A DNA stretch of 64,000 nt from Trachythela sp. YZ-2020 (GCA_016169945.1 JADLSH010000213.1:496001-560000), one strand, 5' to 3'. Positions 47,701-53,560 are shown, counted from the stretch's first letter. The notes: generated from the letters alone by a model not told the origin. Numbers and translations are program-made.

Positions 47701-50700
47701 CGTTTGCAATACGTGAATATGTAATATCAAATAAATGTCAAAACAAAATTAGTAATGAATTACTGGAAATTTCAACTTGTAGACATGGAAATGTTTTATT
47801 TTTTACAACTGAAGCTGCACTCAAATACTGCATTTTTCATACGTACGTACATACACGGAAAACTTTAATTCTTCTAATTTTTATTTAGCTATAAAATACG
47901 TGAAATAATAGATAGTCATTCATGTGGCTGTTCGGCTGTTCCATAAATAACATTAATTAACTCGATTTAGACTGTCTTGTGTAGACATGTTTTATCCCCC
48001 CATCCGTGTTTTATCCCCCCATCCGTGTTTTATCCCCATATCCGTGTTTTATCCCCTCATCCGTATCCGTATCCGTGCCATCCGTAATGCGAACAAAATG
48101 GCGGATGTAAGAATATGCTTTTACGATAAATTTTCGTGAAATGAATGCCATTATTTAATTCTTCATTAACACATTTTTGGGACTTGTTTATTTGATTACA
48201 TACATGTAACTCTGGTATGCATTTGTTTTCCATTTAATTCAATAAATTTTTCATATAAACATTGAGTCATGCATTGATATATTTAGGTGTCATATAAAAC
48301 AAATAATGAATGTTTTCATTCGTCCAATGGTAAAAATATTTTCATTCGGTGAAAGATTGAATTTCCCATTCCACTCGGCTGTCGCCTCGTGAAATGGAAA
48401 ATTCCATATTTCACCTCATGAAAATATTTTTACCATTGCACTCATAAACATTCATTATTTGTATAATGTTCACCGACGGAGACAAGTCGAGGTGAATATT
48501 CACCATAATCACGGAGCCTGACGCGAATAATTGTTTTGTATAAATTTCCGAACGAAATACTCAACTTACGAACTTTGTTTTTCGGAAATTTTCCCAAAAG
48601 ACAAGTTGTATATTCTCAGCCTCATCCAGGAAAACAGAATACAAAAACAAACATTGCAAAGTAAATGTAGGTCGCGACTTATTTTCTTCCGTATGGCCCT
48701 AATATATTAATAAAGCAAGACAAAAACAAAACATTTCAAAGGAAAAGGTTACCGTAAAGAATCTCGGATACTGATAGATATACGACTATACAAAGTAAAC
48801 TGATTTTAATTAGTATTCACAGCCAGGTTGCCTTAAAGTAGTTTTTTGCTAGAGAACTTGAAACAAAACAAACAAAGACAAAGTTTGAAGCGAATCACGA
48901 ATGTTTTGGAGTTTTTAGATATTAAATTCTCAAAAGAATGTTTCATACAGAATATTTAAAGGCTTAAGTCTTACCTTTTAAAAGATAAACACTAAGCTTT
49001 TGTTCTTTTTCGAGAGTTTTTTCATCGTTCAAAAAAGTTTAAAATCAACTTTGCCAAGCCATTCTTTTGGAAAGCATTATTTACTGCTCTTGCCAGTAAA
49101 TAATGCATCAGACTAACTGCCGCAGTAACAATCAAAACGCAGGAATGCTCATTTCGTATCCAAAATTTATGCTAAAGTGGAATATGGAACACCAGTTTCC
49201 GCACTGATCTGAAAACTAGAACTGGATAGAGCATCCTATTGAATTCAATGAACCAATTTTAAAGCCAGAATATTTTGAATGAGATCAGATTTATAATTCT
49301 GCCAAATTCTTGACTAGTCAAATCATTAGTTGTTTAAATTAGTTATACTATGAAGCAAATATATTTTTTACTAGGTAACTGGAGAAATATAGCTTCCAAC
49401 ATCTCTTATAATGAGTTTTACAACGTTTTAAACACCACATAATTAGGCTTATGGCGGCCATATTGGTGTGATCTCATTATAGTTATTCACCGGAAAATTT
49501 AGGAAGAAAAAGAGGCCACTGATGATAATTTTTTATCTAGAGAATGTTTGTCCTTTCTCATCAATAACTTGTAACCAGAAGCTCTTTAAACATGTACTGC
49601 AGATTTGTGGTGGTCACACCAATATGGCCGCCATTGACTTCATTTATACATAGCAGATGCACTATTCAGTCCTTGTTTTCAGATAGTGGTCTATATATTT
49701 ATACCTACCCAACCGAATCCTGTTATTGGGTGTTGAAATCCTCCAAAAATTGAACAACGAAATCCAGTAGTTACAATTTTTTCGGTTTGTATATCCTTCA
49801 CATATGCTATGTTTCCAATTCCTGGCTTCAACATATCACATCCTTGGTTGCCTACCATCAGATTTTTTAAAGGACGTGGAGATTGCAATCTAAATGACCT
49901 GAACGTATATCTTGCTAGTTAACATTGCGCTAAATGTGAATTCACTTCATATGTATTTCGTGCTAAGGGTGAGTCCAAACATTGAGGATTTTTCAAAAAA
50001 TTGCTTTTCAAATGAGAAAATCGTTTATAAAAGAAATATCTTACCAGTGAGTCTTTGTCTGTTTAAAGTCCTCCGCTGTCGCTATCTGTACTCTGAAATC
50101 AAGGATTGGAGCCTCTCCTAGGTTACTAGCCCAATGTGGGTCACCATACGGCTCAACAGGGATATCATTTGATGGTAAGGTCCATGTTACAGAGCTGTTT
50201 TTCCTCCCAACTAAGATATAGCCACCACCATCGGTGGTCATATCACAATACACCTTAAAAATATTCGTGGTTATACATTATGCATAAAATATGAATTGGT
50301 ATTCTATTTCCAAATTTTATTCCGATGGGAAAGGCTGTGGAGAAAAACTGTTTTGTCGGGTTTCCTCTGACTGTGCAATCACATATTGACAACGTTACAA
50401 GCACATCAGCACAGGACACGCTGATCTATTATAGTTTCATTAATAGTCAGGTTGTTTTAAAATACAGTTATTACTGTTCATGACGAAGCAGACTTAAGTG
50501 CTTTTAAAATACATTGAACTTTTGATTAAAACACGAAGTTTATATTTTTGTCTATATATATATATATTATATATTAGCCTTATTGCGCATTATATACTAT
50601 AAGCTATACGAGTGGCAGTAGATAACTATTAATTCCAATTTAAAAGCTTAATTAATATTTCTTCGATGCACGTGGCGCATATCGTTTTGTGTGATAAGAT

Positions 50701-52190
50701 TTCTCCTTCATACATTGTGGCTTGTAACGGAAAATTGAAAATGGTTCTACTGGCAAACAGCCCTAAGAAATTAAAATATTATTCCAGTCTTACTTGTTTA
50801 GGATAATAATCACCGAGGTGGATCCAATACATTCCATCCTTTGCTTCGGGATTACTGTCTAATATTTTAGAACAATCGTAACCAGGGCTAAAACGCTCAC
50901 CATTTGGGTCCTCTCCTTTAATTTAGAAAGCATCCGTGTTGTTAAATTATCTATGTGAACATTGTGGGGAGGTGGCCGGGTTACTTAAATATGATAATCT
51001 TATATGTTTTGTAGAAAGTATTATGTAAACGGGACGAACGGCATGGCAAACACTTCAATATCGAGACACAGGATTCAGGGATATTTCCAGCAAAACAATA
51101 ATTCTCAGCAAAGCAATAATTATACTACAAAAGACAGTTTCGAAAATAGCTCTGATGTTAATCGTTCCTGTGCACTTTCGTTTAAAGCTTGAGAATAACT
51201 TTACTCATCACAAACCAAGCTATAGGCTATTGAGAAACATTTACATTATCATCACGTCTAGTATTACACAACTATAAATTCAGACATCAAGTGGCAAGTA
51301 GCATAACGTCATAGCTTAAACCAGATCTCGAAATGGCCTCTCGTTCGGCATTCAAGTTCTCGTTGGCGCAGCTTTCGTTGCCCACTTGTATAAAAACTAA
51401 AGTCGTGTCTACAATACAAGGCAAGGCCATCACTTACCCATATTTTTGTTTAAGTGATGGCGAGTTTAATCAGCTAATTGGCGTGCGCTAAATTATGCCA
51501 AAGCCAGGTCTGCAGTTGCAGCCACCGAGCTAGTATATGTCATTGGTTGAAGCATAAGAGGTCGCGTGGTCTTTACGAAAGCTTCTCAGGTGCACCGATA
51601 TCTTCACTCATTACGTGAAAGCTTGCATGCACTTAAATATACTCGCCAATAAAGTTTGCGTATATTGGTAAATCAGAACAGGCTAATTAATACAATATGT
51701 AAAATCTAGAGAAAACACAATATGATCCACAAGTTTAGTTTTGTACAAAAAATACAGATAGAAAGTCGGCAAACTATTCTTAAATAACCTAGAGTATTCG
51801 AAAACAGTATTAAGCAAGTAAAATATTATATTTATTTTCGCCATGAAACAGCTTTAGTATGGGAATTTACTCGATGGACGATATATGTTTGAACTAATCT
51901 AAGTGCAAATTTATGGCCTTTTCTATTTTGGTAAGGCTATATTTCTAAAGTATTCGCTTCGATTTGTGGGTAACTTGTAGTGTTTTTTTGTTATATCAGT
52001 GTGTGTTCGTATTCATTGGTGCGACATTTTCGCAATACAGACCTCCTGCTGTTGTCCATTGGTACACGCCATCATTGTTGGTACAAGTCAAAATCTGTTC
52101 CCTATTTTCTCGATCTCGAAACAACACTTGTGTACCGTGGTTGCTTTTGTCACATTGTCCTGGATCATTGTCATTGATGAGAATTAGATC
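15273..52190 (-). CDS. TLDc-domain protein with fibrinogen-like, Cys-rich and coiled-coil regions; at least 12 exons
   Basis: Minus-strand exons in order: 52190-52043, 50915-50794, 50253-50045, 49898-49709, 46161 (or 46155)-46061, 36443-36213, 35821-35783, 35296-35162, 33651-33574, 32997-32628, 31288-31067 and 15586-15273 (stop). All have AG/GT junctions, and phases agree everywhere except between 46061 and 36443. Together they give about 720 codons: a fibrinogen-like region (DCSKIL...[25 protein letters not shown]); a Cys-rich segment ([15 protein letters not shown]); a heptad coiled coil with QLKTELA repeats; and a full TLDc domain ([49 protein letters not shown]). TLDc proteins are mostly linked to oxidative stress. 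The extracellular-type exons suggest a secreted protein here, but no signal peptide was found. The first exon is probably upstream of 52.2 kb. Introns of 9.6 and 15.5 kb hold the BEL/Pao copies. Confidence 0.8.
16195..16868. repeat. Dispersed repeat copy 1, with two insertions; inverted copy at 27605-27840
   Basis: Shared blocks include TGGATCGAGCTTCTA, ATTGGAGGGACCACCAATGG and GACTAAAGTCGGCGAACTTT (GATTAAAGTCGACGAACTTT in the other copy). Relative to the 27.7-kb copy this one carries a foldback at 16389-16544 and a second insertion of about 240 bp at roughly 16578-16815. Confidence 0.85.
16389..16544. mobile_element. Small hAT-like foldback with 8-bp target duplication
   Basis: The arms (GTAGCGTAGCCAACCCG and the complement of CGGGCTGGCTACGCCAC) are flanked by TTGAAGTT at 16381-16388 and 16545-16552. 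The paralogous repeat at about 27.68 kb shows a single TTGAAGTT, an empty site. Confidence 0.85.
17064..17224 (-). repeat. BEL/Pao copy 1, 3' LTR
   Basis: 161 bp. The plus strand begins TGTCATAAATTTCGAATAAA and ends CTCTACA. Paired with 26121-26273. Confidence 0.92.
17358..20760 (-). pseudogene. BEL/Pao copy 1 pol: RT, RNase H, integrase (broken)
   Basis: Minus-strand fragments in order. RT is at about 20760-19404, with [19 protein letters not shown] and the catalytic box [12 protein letters not shown], where the second Asp of the usual YVDD is Ala through one base change. The connection/RNase H region with [11 protein letters not shown] and [15 protein letters not shown] is at about 19930-19274. 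The integrase has an HHCC zinc module (HQRVKHSG...HCVVC) at about 18560-18430, the catalytic Glu context [15 protein letters not shown] at about 18075-18025, and a C-terminal tail to 17358. Many frameshifts; non-functional. Ala for Asp would alone abolish RT activity. Confidence 0.88.
20771..22300 (-). mobile_element. 5'-truncated CR1/L2/jockey-like LINE nested in BEL/Pao copy 1
   Basis: A 203-codon minus frame (22003-21392) carries reverse transcriptase motifs: [34 protein letters not shown], and YVDDMT as the catalytic box. Upstream broken frames add [18 protein letters not shown]; the thumb and tail lie downstream ([34 protein letters not shown]). It starts abruptly near 22300 within BEL/Pao RT-leader sequence and ends in a (GATA)-type microsatellite at 20771-20792, the pattern of a 5'-truncated target-primed insertion. 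The RT box looks intact, so it is younger than its host. Confidence 0.85.
22401..24113. mobile_element. TTAA-flanked DNA transposon, non-autonomous, 1713 bp
   Basis: Ends read inward TGCATGGGTCACATTT and TGCGTGGGTCACATTT, flanked by TTAA at 22397-22400 and 24114-24117. On both outer sides the BEL/Pao pol frame resumes, which fixes the boundaries. No transposase frame is visible. TTAA duplication fits piggyBac or Kolobok-type elements; the family cannot be settled by reading. Confidence 0.88.
24130..25956 (-). pseudogene. BEL/Pao copy 1 gag, zinc knuckles and protease (broken)
   Basis: Overlapping minus frames show a Gag core with [20 protein letters not shown]. Cys/His knuckles follow ([19 protein letters not shown] then [13 protein letters not shown]), then an aspartic protease region where the usual D-T/S-G reads FDIGSQRSY. 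Gag forms the particle and the protease cleaves the polyprotein. A 24-bp tandem duplication near 25507-25550 and at least three frameshifts break it. The frame ends at an in-frame stop just before the TTAA insertion at 24114. Confidence 0.85.
26103..26120 (-). promoter_or_regulatory. BEL/Pao copy 1 primer binding site
   Basis: The minus strand directly after the 5' LTR reads TGGCGCCCAACGTGGGGC, starting with the TGG that pairs with a tRNA 3' CCA. Confidence 0.8.
26121..26273 (-). repeat. BEL/Pao copy 1, 5' LTR
   Basis: 153 bp. The plus strand begins TGTCATAATTTTCGAATAAA and ends CTTTACA. Followed by GTTGC, the target duplication. Confidence 0.92.
26828..27475 (-). CDS. Unrecognised 215-codon open frame (hypothetical)
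   Basis: The longest open frame not assignable to a transposon. It runs from ATG at 27475 to a stop at 26828 and includes [20 protein letters not shown] and [20 protein letters not shown] recognise no domain. Composition is Leu/Ser/Asn-rich and there are no clear splice signals at its edges. It sits in the last intron of the TLDc gene, between BEL/Pao copy 1 and the 27.6-kb repeat. It may be a relic of a mobile element or chance. Confidence 0.25.
   Translation of the reverse strand: MHFSLYSLNYTDQIDKTPVRMFHDKGCAANRWIAINVTTPYIGQLGRQVQNILFTLYAPSYRPKKCVSQICLPCLRRLITGHLYTTDHAVAFSFLMNYMNNLFTTYLLSLNLCRGSRGGASGEYMLCWEPQALLGNTPIYQGLSYSVPVFELQTPYNMHALSLGSTINSLPLQNLKFKVFFSTIPTASPIPDPLSLLHASNNNNIRHNSQQLDTK
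27605..27840. repeat. Dispersed repeat copy 2, inverted relative to 16195-16868
   Basis: The reverse complement matches the 16-kb copy block by block but lacks both of its insertions, giving an empty site for the 16389-16544 foldback. Confidence 0.85.
28020..28533. repeat. Dispersed repeat copy B (empty site for the 1985-2664 hAT)
   Basis: Co-linear with 1868-3043 minus the hAT insertion. At the insertion point it reads GGTAACACGCAACATTG without the 680-bp element. Confidence 0.88.
29215..29362. repeat. Tandem repeat, about 41-bp unit, 3.5 copies
   Basis: The unit contains GACTGAAACTGACGTCCAGA followed by ACCGCGCAACAAAAATAGGG. The last full copy is altered (ATGATGGCGTATAGGGG). Confidence 0.9.
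29544..29606. repeat. Palindromic-core dispersed repeat, inverted copy at 53603-53668
   Basis: Contains AATTAGTACCCTCGCACGGC and the GGCGCTTCGCGCC hairpin. About 60 bp match the 53.6-kb copy in opposite orientation. Confidence 0.85.
31067..31288 (-). CDS. TLDc gene exon: N-terminal part of TLDc domain
   Basis: Acceptor atctag, donor GTAAGA, phase 1 to phase 1. Contains [20 protein letters not shown] and [12 protein letters not shown], the most diagnostic TLDc motifs. Confidence 0.9.
31357..31560 (-). mobile_element. tRNA-derived SINE, copy 1 of a tandem set
   Basis: Minus-strand tRNA-like head with A-box-like TAGCACAGTTGTTAGAGC and B-box-like GGTTCGATTCCTGC, followed by a body with TTGCATTTTTCGCAACTGCT. 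The anticodon stem is mismatched, so it is not a functional tRNA. Confidence 0.85.
31645..31870 (-). mobile_element. tRNA-derived SINE, copy 2; partial third tail to 31955
   Basis: The same head (TAGCTCAGTTGGTTAGAG and a degraded B-box AGATTCAATTCCTGC) and the same body as copy 1, about 265 bp apart. The linker CGGCATCTCGTTCGATAGGA recurs at 31.62 and 31.88 kb, showing tandem head-to-tail copies with a third tail fragment. Confidence 0.85.
32458..32482 (+). other. G-run tract, candidate G-quadruplex
   Basis: GGGGGTGGGGAGGGGAGGGG: four runs of four or more G with one-base loops, in an AT-rich intron next to the coiled-coil exon. Confidence 0.6.
32628..32997 (-). CDS. TLDc gene exon: heptad coiled coil with internal repeats
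   Basis: 370 nt, phase 0 to phase 1. About 120 residues of Leu/Ile heptads are built from near-duplicate units ([20 protein letters not shown] and [20 protein letters not shown]). The DNA itself is an imperfect tandem repeat of about 126 bp, so it grew by unequal duplication. Probable oligomerisation stalk before the TLDc domain. Confidence 0.85.
33574..33651 (-). CDS. TLDc gene small exon (26 codons)
   Basis: Acceptor ctttatag, donor GTAAGA, phase 0 to 0. Encodes [20 protein letters not shown], helical and continuous with the coiled coil. Confidence 0.75.
33737..33854. repeat. Perfect 49-bp inverted repeat with 20-bp loop
   Basis: Arms 33737-33785 and 33806-33854 are exact reverse complements (inner part AGCCTGCGTGGCAGACGGTC). 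The loop is ACCCGCGGCGGAGAGAAAGG. It lies in a TLDc-gene intron. Confidence 0.95.
33855..35161. other. TLDc-gene intron, no element recognised
   Basis: AT-rich, no coding motifs. Overlapping frames at 34379-34634 on both strands appear to be chance. Confidence 0.5.
35162..35296 (-). CDS. TLDc gene exon: [10 protein letters not shown] segment
   Basis: Acceptor attcttcag, donor GTATTA, 45 codons, phase 0 to 0. Contains [20 protein letters not shown] and [13 protein letters not shown] compact beta-rich module whose family I cannot name; NGT is a possible N-glycosylation site. Confidence 0.8.
35783..35821 (-). CDS. TLDc gene micro-exon (13 codons)
   Basis: Acceptor ttctgtag, donor GTAAGT, 39 nt in phase 0. 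Encodes [13 protein letters not shown]. Confidence 0.7.
36213..36443 (-). CDS. TLDc gene exon: Cys-rich GPVGG segment
   Basis: 77 codons, donor GTAAAA, acceptor ttttaaag. Encodes [20 protein letters not shown] and [15 protein letters not shown]. It would begin in phase 0, but the preceding visible exon ends in phase 2, so an exon is missing or there is a lesion at this junction. Confidence 0.8.
36839..37104 (-). repeat. BEL/Pao copy 2, 3' LTR
   Basis: On the minus strand it starts TGTTGGAGATAAACAATATA and ends TACGACA. Paired with 42261-42526. Confidence 0.93.
37105..37118 (-). promoter_or_regulatory. BEL/Pao copy 2 polypurine tract
   Basis: The minus strand reads ATATGGGGGGAGTG immediately before the 3' LTR start TGTTGG, the priming site for plus-strand synthesis. 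Confidence 0.8.
37182..38645 (-). CDS. BEL/Pao copy 2 integrase, 487-codon frame
   Basis: A long open minus frame with the DDE core: LVDFAGPI (first Asp), [12 protein letters not shown] (second Asp) and [11 protein letters not shown] (Glu). A C-terminal region follows ([30 protein letters not shown]). Integrase joins the cDNA to host DNA. Within a poly-C run on this strand (38257-38269) the frame changes: the zinc-module CFGCKR lies in a second frame (38140-38355) upstream of the run, so the open frame reads through off-frame sequence at its N-terminus. The run is the probable site of a slippage frameshift. Confidence 0.88.
   Translation of the reverse strand: MVEWPRMACPPRELAPEIVVKSSPESKAETKMTKEVINTAVEQVADVFDDLLKKHQLWKVLRICAWINRFILNCKAKPRGRDLGPLCASEIKIVKKLWILIVKKDWLSVFGRVASGVSEFKRKRIPCPPPPSLVFYQRQEPKEKMRLKSLELVDFAGPIKYRTTGKTFKKSYLVLYACSLTRGIYLELLPSLETEEFLRSFKTFIARRGRPKLVYSDNGGIFVGAASWLRQVMKDEKINGYLARQEIKWRFNLSRAPWWGGQFERLVGLVKSAMYKVIGGGNLSWKELQDVILDVDVAVNNRPLDYVEDDVQQPILTPNSMLFGQPNTIPQLEPHNIEDTDLRERAKYLQKCKDAVWRRWTKEYLRALRERHNLKHGTNLLTPKNGDVVIIKSDVRNRGKWQLGVIIRLLTGKDRVVRGAKLRAGKGILERAVQQLYPLELSCDREKPKPVLRVQAPKFRPRRNAAEVARLRRLKMMNLSNILCELL
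38549..39428 (-). pseudogene. BEL/Pao copy 2 RT connection and RNase H
   Basis: A 259-codon frame (39328-38549) carries [18 protein letters not shown], the BEL/Pao connection motif, then [20 protein letters not shown] and [15 protein letters not shown]. RNase H-like residues follow ([29 protein letters not shown]). The conserved region runs to NGPEWL at the end. Confidence 0.9.
39430..40110 (-). pseudogene. BEL/Pao copy 2 reverse transcriptase palm
   Basis: A 226-codon frame with [39 protein letters not shown], a [10 protein letters not shown] segment and an intact catalytic box [10 protein letters not shown]. The segment between STKLRIVL and the next motif is shifted ([10 protein letters not shown]), so a pair of compensating indels is likely. 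In contrast to copy 1, the YVDD box is preserved. Confidence 0.9.
40117..41035 (-). pseudogene. BEL/Pao copy 2 zinc knuckles, protease and RT leader
   Basis: The minus frame shows two knuckles ([14 protein letters not shown], then [13 protein letters not shown]). The aspartic protease motif [14 protein letters not shown] has the canonical D-T-G. The RT leader follows, with [12 protein letters not shown]. The usual FKxQLxRDPxG-type segment and [16 protein letters not shown] close the piece before a stop/frameshift near 40117. Confidence 0.88.
41026..42187 (-). pseudogene. BEL/Pao copy 2 gag
   Basis: A 299-codon frame starts [17 protein letters not shown] at 42187 and stays open to 41288. It has a charged coiled-coil stretch (residues ~90-165) followed by [20 protein letters not shown], the conserved start of the BEL/Pao Gag core. 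A frameshift near 41290 moves the rest to another frame (41241-41026), which holds a Cys/His knuckle ([16 protein letters not shown]). Gag would form the particle. It is almost intact; one or two indels separate it from an open frame. Confidence 0.88.
42240..42258 (-). promoter_or_regulatory. BEL/Pao copy 2 primer binding site
   Basis: Two bases after the 5' LTR the minus strand reads TGGCACCTCCGACGGGATT. It differs from the primer site of copy 1, implying a different primer tRNA and a distinct lineage. Confidence 0.7.
42261..42526 (-). repeat. BEL/Pao copy 2, 5' LTR
   Basis: Near-identical to the 3' LTR, with about 9 differences over 266 bp counted by eye. Confidence 0.93.
43022..43329. mobile_element. 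pogo/Tigger-like MITE, 308 bp, TA target duplication
   Basis: Ends CAGTAGAACGTCG and CGGTTCTACTG form the typical pogo/Tigger CAGTAGAACC-type terminal repeat. TA lies at 43020-43021 and 43330-43331. Internal TATCTCGAACTCCCCGCTAT is repeated as TATCTCGAACCCCCGCTATC. Confidence 0.8.
43375..44700 (+). mobile_element. Penelope-like retroelement remnant with inverted flanking repeats
   Basis: The plus strand carries a GIY-YIG endonuclease fragment at about 44170-44345 between two inverted repeats: 43379-43535 and the reverse complement of 44570-44695. These share TTATTATGCCTTAGGAAACT and ACATGTTTGACGTCA. Penelope-like elements often carry such inverted or direct LTR-like ends. No reverse transcriptase sequence remains. 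The left arm has an insertion of about 33 bp (CAAGCAAAGCTTGC...). Confidence 0.75.
44150..44590 (+). pseudogene. Penelope-like GIY-YIG endonuclease fragment
   Basis: The plus frame reads [20 protein letters not shown] then [21 protein letters not shown] and GDQFKTRL. This is the Cys-cluster plus YxxxV...TYVG signature of the C-terminal endonuclease of Penelope-like elements. After a frameshift another frame continues with KHKHSTALA and [13 protein letters not shown], as in the family. Broken; not functional. Confidence 0.8.
44729..44762. repeat. (TA)n microsatellite
   Basis: About 17 TA units with one interruption, directly upstream of the 9-bp-TSD element. Confidence 0.9.
44800..45977. mobile_element. 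DNA transposon with perfect 9-bp target duplication (MULE-like)
   Basis: 15-bp inverted ends AACAGGTGGGAATTT, and CATGCAATA repeated exactly at 44791-44799 and 45978-45986. A 9-bp duplication is typical of Mutator-like elements. It is 1178 bp with no transposase. A 77-codon plus frame (44834-45067) has no recognisable motif. Confidence 0.85.
46061..46161 (-). CDS. TLDc gene exon: SCLNKPC segment
   Basis: Possible acceptors are gtag (exon from 46161) or acaag (exon from 46155), both phase 0. The donor is a strong AG|GTAATA, leaving phase 2. Encodes [20 protein letters not shown], a continuation of the fibrinogen-like region. Confidence 0.65.
46340..46660 (+). pseudogene. RecQ-like helicase N-terminal fragment (pseudogene)
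   Basis: Starts [20 protein letters not shown] then [20 protein letters not shown], the Q-motif and approach to the Walker A loop of RecQ-type DNA helicases. The Walker A Gly-Lys-Ser is lost (LGQER) with a frameshift. A later frame holds [20 protein letters not shown] and IPAACLDAE, helicase motif Ia. It is uninterrupted by introns and stops at about 46660, so it looks like a retrocopy or a gene fragment moved by a transposon. It lies inside a TLDc-gene intron, on the opposite strand. Confidence 0.8.
47061..47362. repeat. 19-bp minisatellite, about 16 units
   Basis: Unit GGATGRGGGGATAAAACAC with few variants. All three minus-strand frames stay open through it because the unit contains no stop, creating chance [19 protein letters not shown] frames. 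Confidence 0.95.
47989..48085. repeat. Inverted short array of the same 19-bp unit
   Basis: TTTTATCCCCCCATCCGTG repeated about four times, then CCGTATCCGTATCCGTGCCA; reverse complement of the left array and its outer flank. Confidence 0.92.
48298..48467. repeat. Foldback MITE-like repeat
   Basis: Arms AATAATGAATG...CAATGGTAAAAATATTTTCA and the reverse complement TGAAAATATTTTTACCATTG...CATTCATTATT surround a short GGCTGTCGCCTCGTG centre. Confidence 0.8.
49451..49634. repeat. Short inverted repeat, ATGGCGGCCATATTGGTGTG
   Basis: The 23-bp arms at 49451-49473 and 49612-49634 are nearly exact complements. They lie about 140 bp apart just 3' of exon 49898-49709 (minus strand). Confidence 0.85.
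49709..49898 (-). CDS. TLDc gene exon: fibrinogen-like region, second half
   Basis: Acceptor acgttcag; the first base completes a split Trp codon (TG|G) from the exon at 50045. 63 further codons include [16 protein letters not shown] and [19 protein letters not shown]; donor GTAGGT. An alternative acceptor 12 bases upstream would create TGA, so this one was preferred. Confidence 0.8.
50045..50253 (-). CDS. TLDc gene exon: fibrinogen-like [10 protein letters not shown] core
   Basis: Acceptor tttttaag, phase 0; donor GTAAGA, phase 2. Encodes [20 protein letters not shown] and [20 protein letters not shown]. The CDM-T-DGGG signature defines fibrinogen-related N-terminal subdomains. Confidence 0.88.
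50794..50915 (-). CDS. TLDc gene exon: start of fibrinogen-like domain
   Basis: Acceptor attaaag, phase 1; donor GTAAGA, phase 0. Encodes [20 protein letters not shown] and [14 protein letters not shown], the classic fibrinogen-related opening. Confidence 0.85.
50916..52042. other. TLDc-gene intron, nothing recognised
   Basis: AT-rich, no element boundaries or coding motifs. Confidence 0.5.
52043..52190 (-). CDS. TLDc gene most upstream supported exon
   Basis: Acceptor atttcatag, phase 0; donor GTCTGT, phase 1, which joins the next exon to give Gly. Encodes [20 protein letters not shown] and a [10 protein letters not shown] motif. Extracellular-looking with paired Cys, but not a family I can name. 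Confidence 0.7.
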
Positions 52191-53049
52191 CTATGAAATA
52201 GTAAAGTAGGGCGTTGATGTTTACCTTTTGTAATCCAAGATGAATGAACATTGTTTTGCGAAGGGACAGATTTTCAAAACAAGGTTCAACTGAGGAAGTC
52301 AATGGGCCGCGATGTTTCGTTATTGGATCAGCTAGTTGAGAAATGTAATTTAAATTCAATTAATTTTGCGATGTTATACGAGTTCCAAGCTTTTCTTTCC
52401 CTGGTAAAACGCTTGAGATATTTTGTATTTATGCGTGAACATGCAACATAATATATGAAATAAGGAAAGTACCATTTTTTTCAAGAAAAGACAAAATTTT
52501 CACCAAAGCCAGTTGAACCGTGCAGGTCTGTTACATGCATATTGCTGTTTGGGCAATTTTATGCGATTTCAATGGTATTCGAACATGTCAATTACGTCTT
52601 CAATGAACCAATTTAGTTTAATTTAGTGTTAGATTTTCGTTGTTAAATTGCTTACTGGATTACATATAAATAACAGCGTCCGAAAGCTAAGGCAGGGCTC
52701 TGTAATTATACCTCCATATCCCGATCACTGACCAAATATTTCAGTATAGTCAGTTTCTAATTCTTTACGATACATAGAAAATATGGCGTTTTAATCTGCA
52801 AGCTAGCGCTCGCGCACAGATTTTTGGGTCCAACTTAAAATGAGCGAGAAATCTTGTATGTTTTACGACTGCAACCAAATAAAATTTAGTCGATTCATGA
52901 AAATGTAATATACTTCGGTTTTAGCTCTCCATTTTGATGATTATACGTAGCTTTAAAACAAAGAGTATGACTTTTCAAATCTTGATTCTCCAAGGATCGA
53001 TTGTGAAAAGACGTATTTAGAAAATTTTAAAAGGCATTTCCTTTCTCAT

Positions 53050-53560
53050 ATCATGCTGCATGTGTTTTGTTGAAAAATCTGTGTAAGGTGTGTTCTATAA
53101 AAAGTCAAAGGTGTGTTGTCAAACACACCAACATGTGTTTTCATTAAAAAGGTGTGCAATTTAACATACCTAACAGTCAAAGGCGTGTAAGAAAAGGTGT
53201 GCAAAAAAGAAGTGTGTTCCATACCACACCTTGGTCTGTTTTGTAACCCACCATTGTGCGTTTTCTTGCACACCTACAATCGCGTGCAAAAATAATGGGA
53301 CTCTTCATATTTTGGTGATCTTTTTCACGTGTATGCCCCGCTCCCCCATTAACAATGTTGAAAACATATTATTAGATAACCCCTTGCTTCAAAATCGTTT
53401 TAACAACATTGCACGAGGGGGGGGGACAAGAACCACTTGTTATAGGAGGGAGGGGGCCAAGGCGTGTTTTCCAAAAGTGCGTAGAATGGGGGGTAAAAAT
53501 TGCACACCTTAGTGTGTAATTAAACACACCTTGGTGTGTAATTATACACACCTGTTTAAA
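53050..53560. repeat. AGGTGTGT/ACACACCT-rich region
   Basis: Many short AAGGTGTGT and ACACACCTT motifs in both orientations around 53080-53275 and 53500-53555 (for example GTGTGTAATTAAACACACCT). Between them is ordinary sequence with a G-run at about 53417. It may be an eroded element with reiterated ends. Confidence 0.6.

Larger units (their letters stand above)
47034..48088. mobile_element. Element with minisatellite-containing inverted ends
   Basis: Both ends begin, read inward, with CGGATGGCACGGATACGGAT-like sequence and continue into copies of a 19-bp repeat: 16 copies at the left, 4 at the right in inverted orientation. About 630 bp of AT-rich DNA lies between. This geometry suggests one transposon whose subterminal repeats expanded at one end. 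The target duplication could not be fixed. Confidence 0.55.

Noticed and set aside
49898..49912. Apparent stop codon at the exon 50045/49898 junction (TG|A)
   Set aside because: Only arises with an acceptor 12 bases upstream; the better acceptor acgttcag gives TG|G (Trp) and keeps the frame.
51964..52209. Three plus-strand frames of 62-81 codons
   Set aside because: Antisense to the TLDc-gene exon at 52043-52190.
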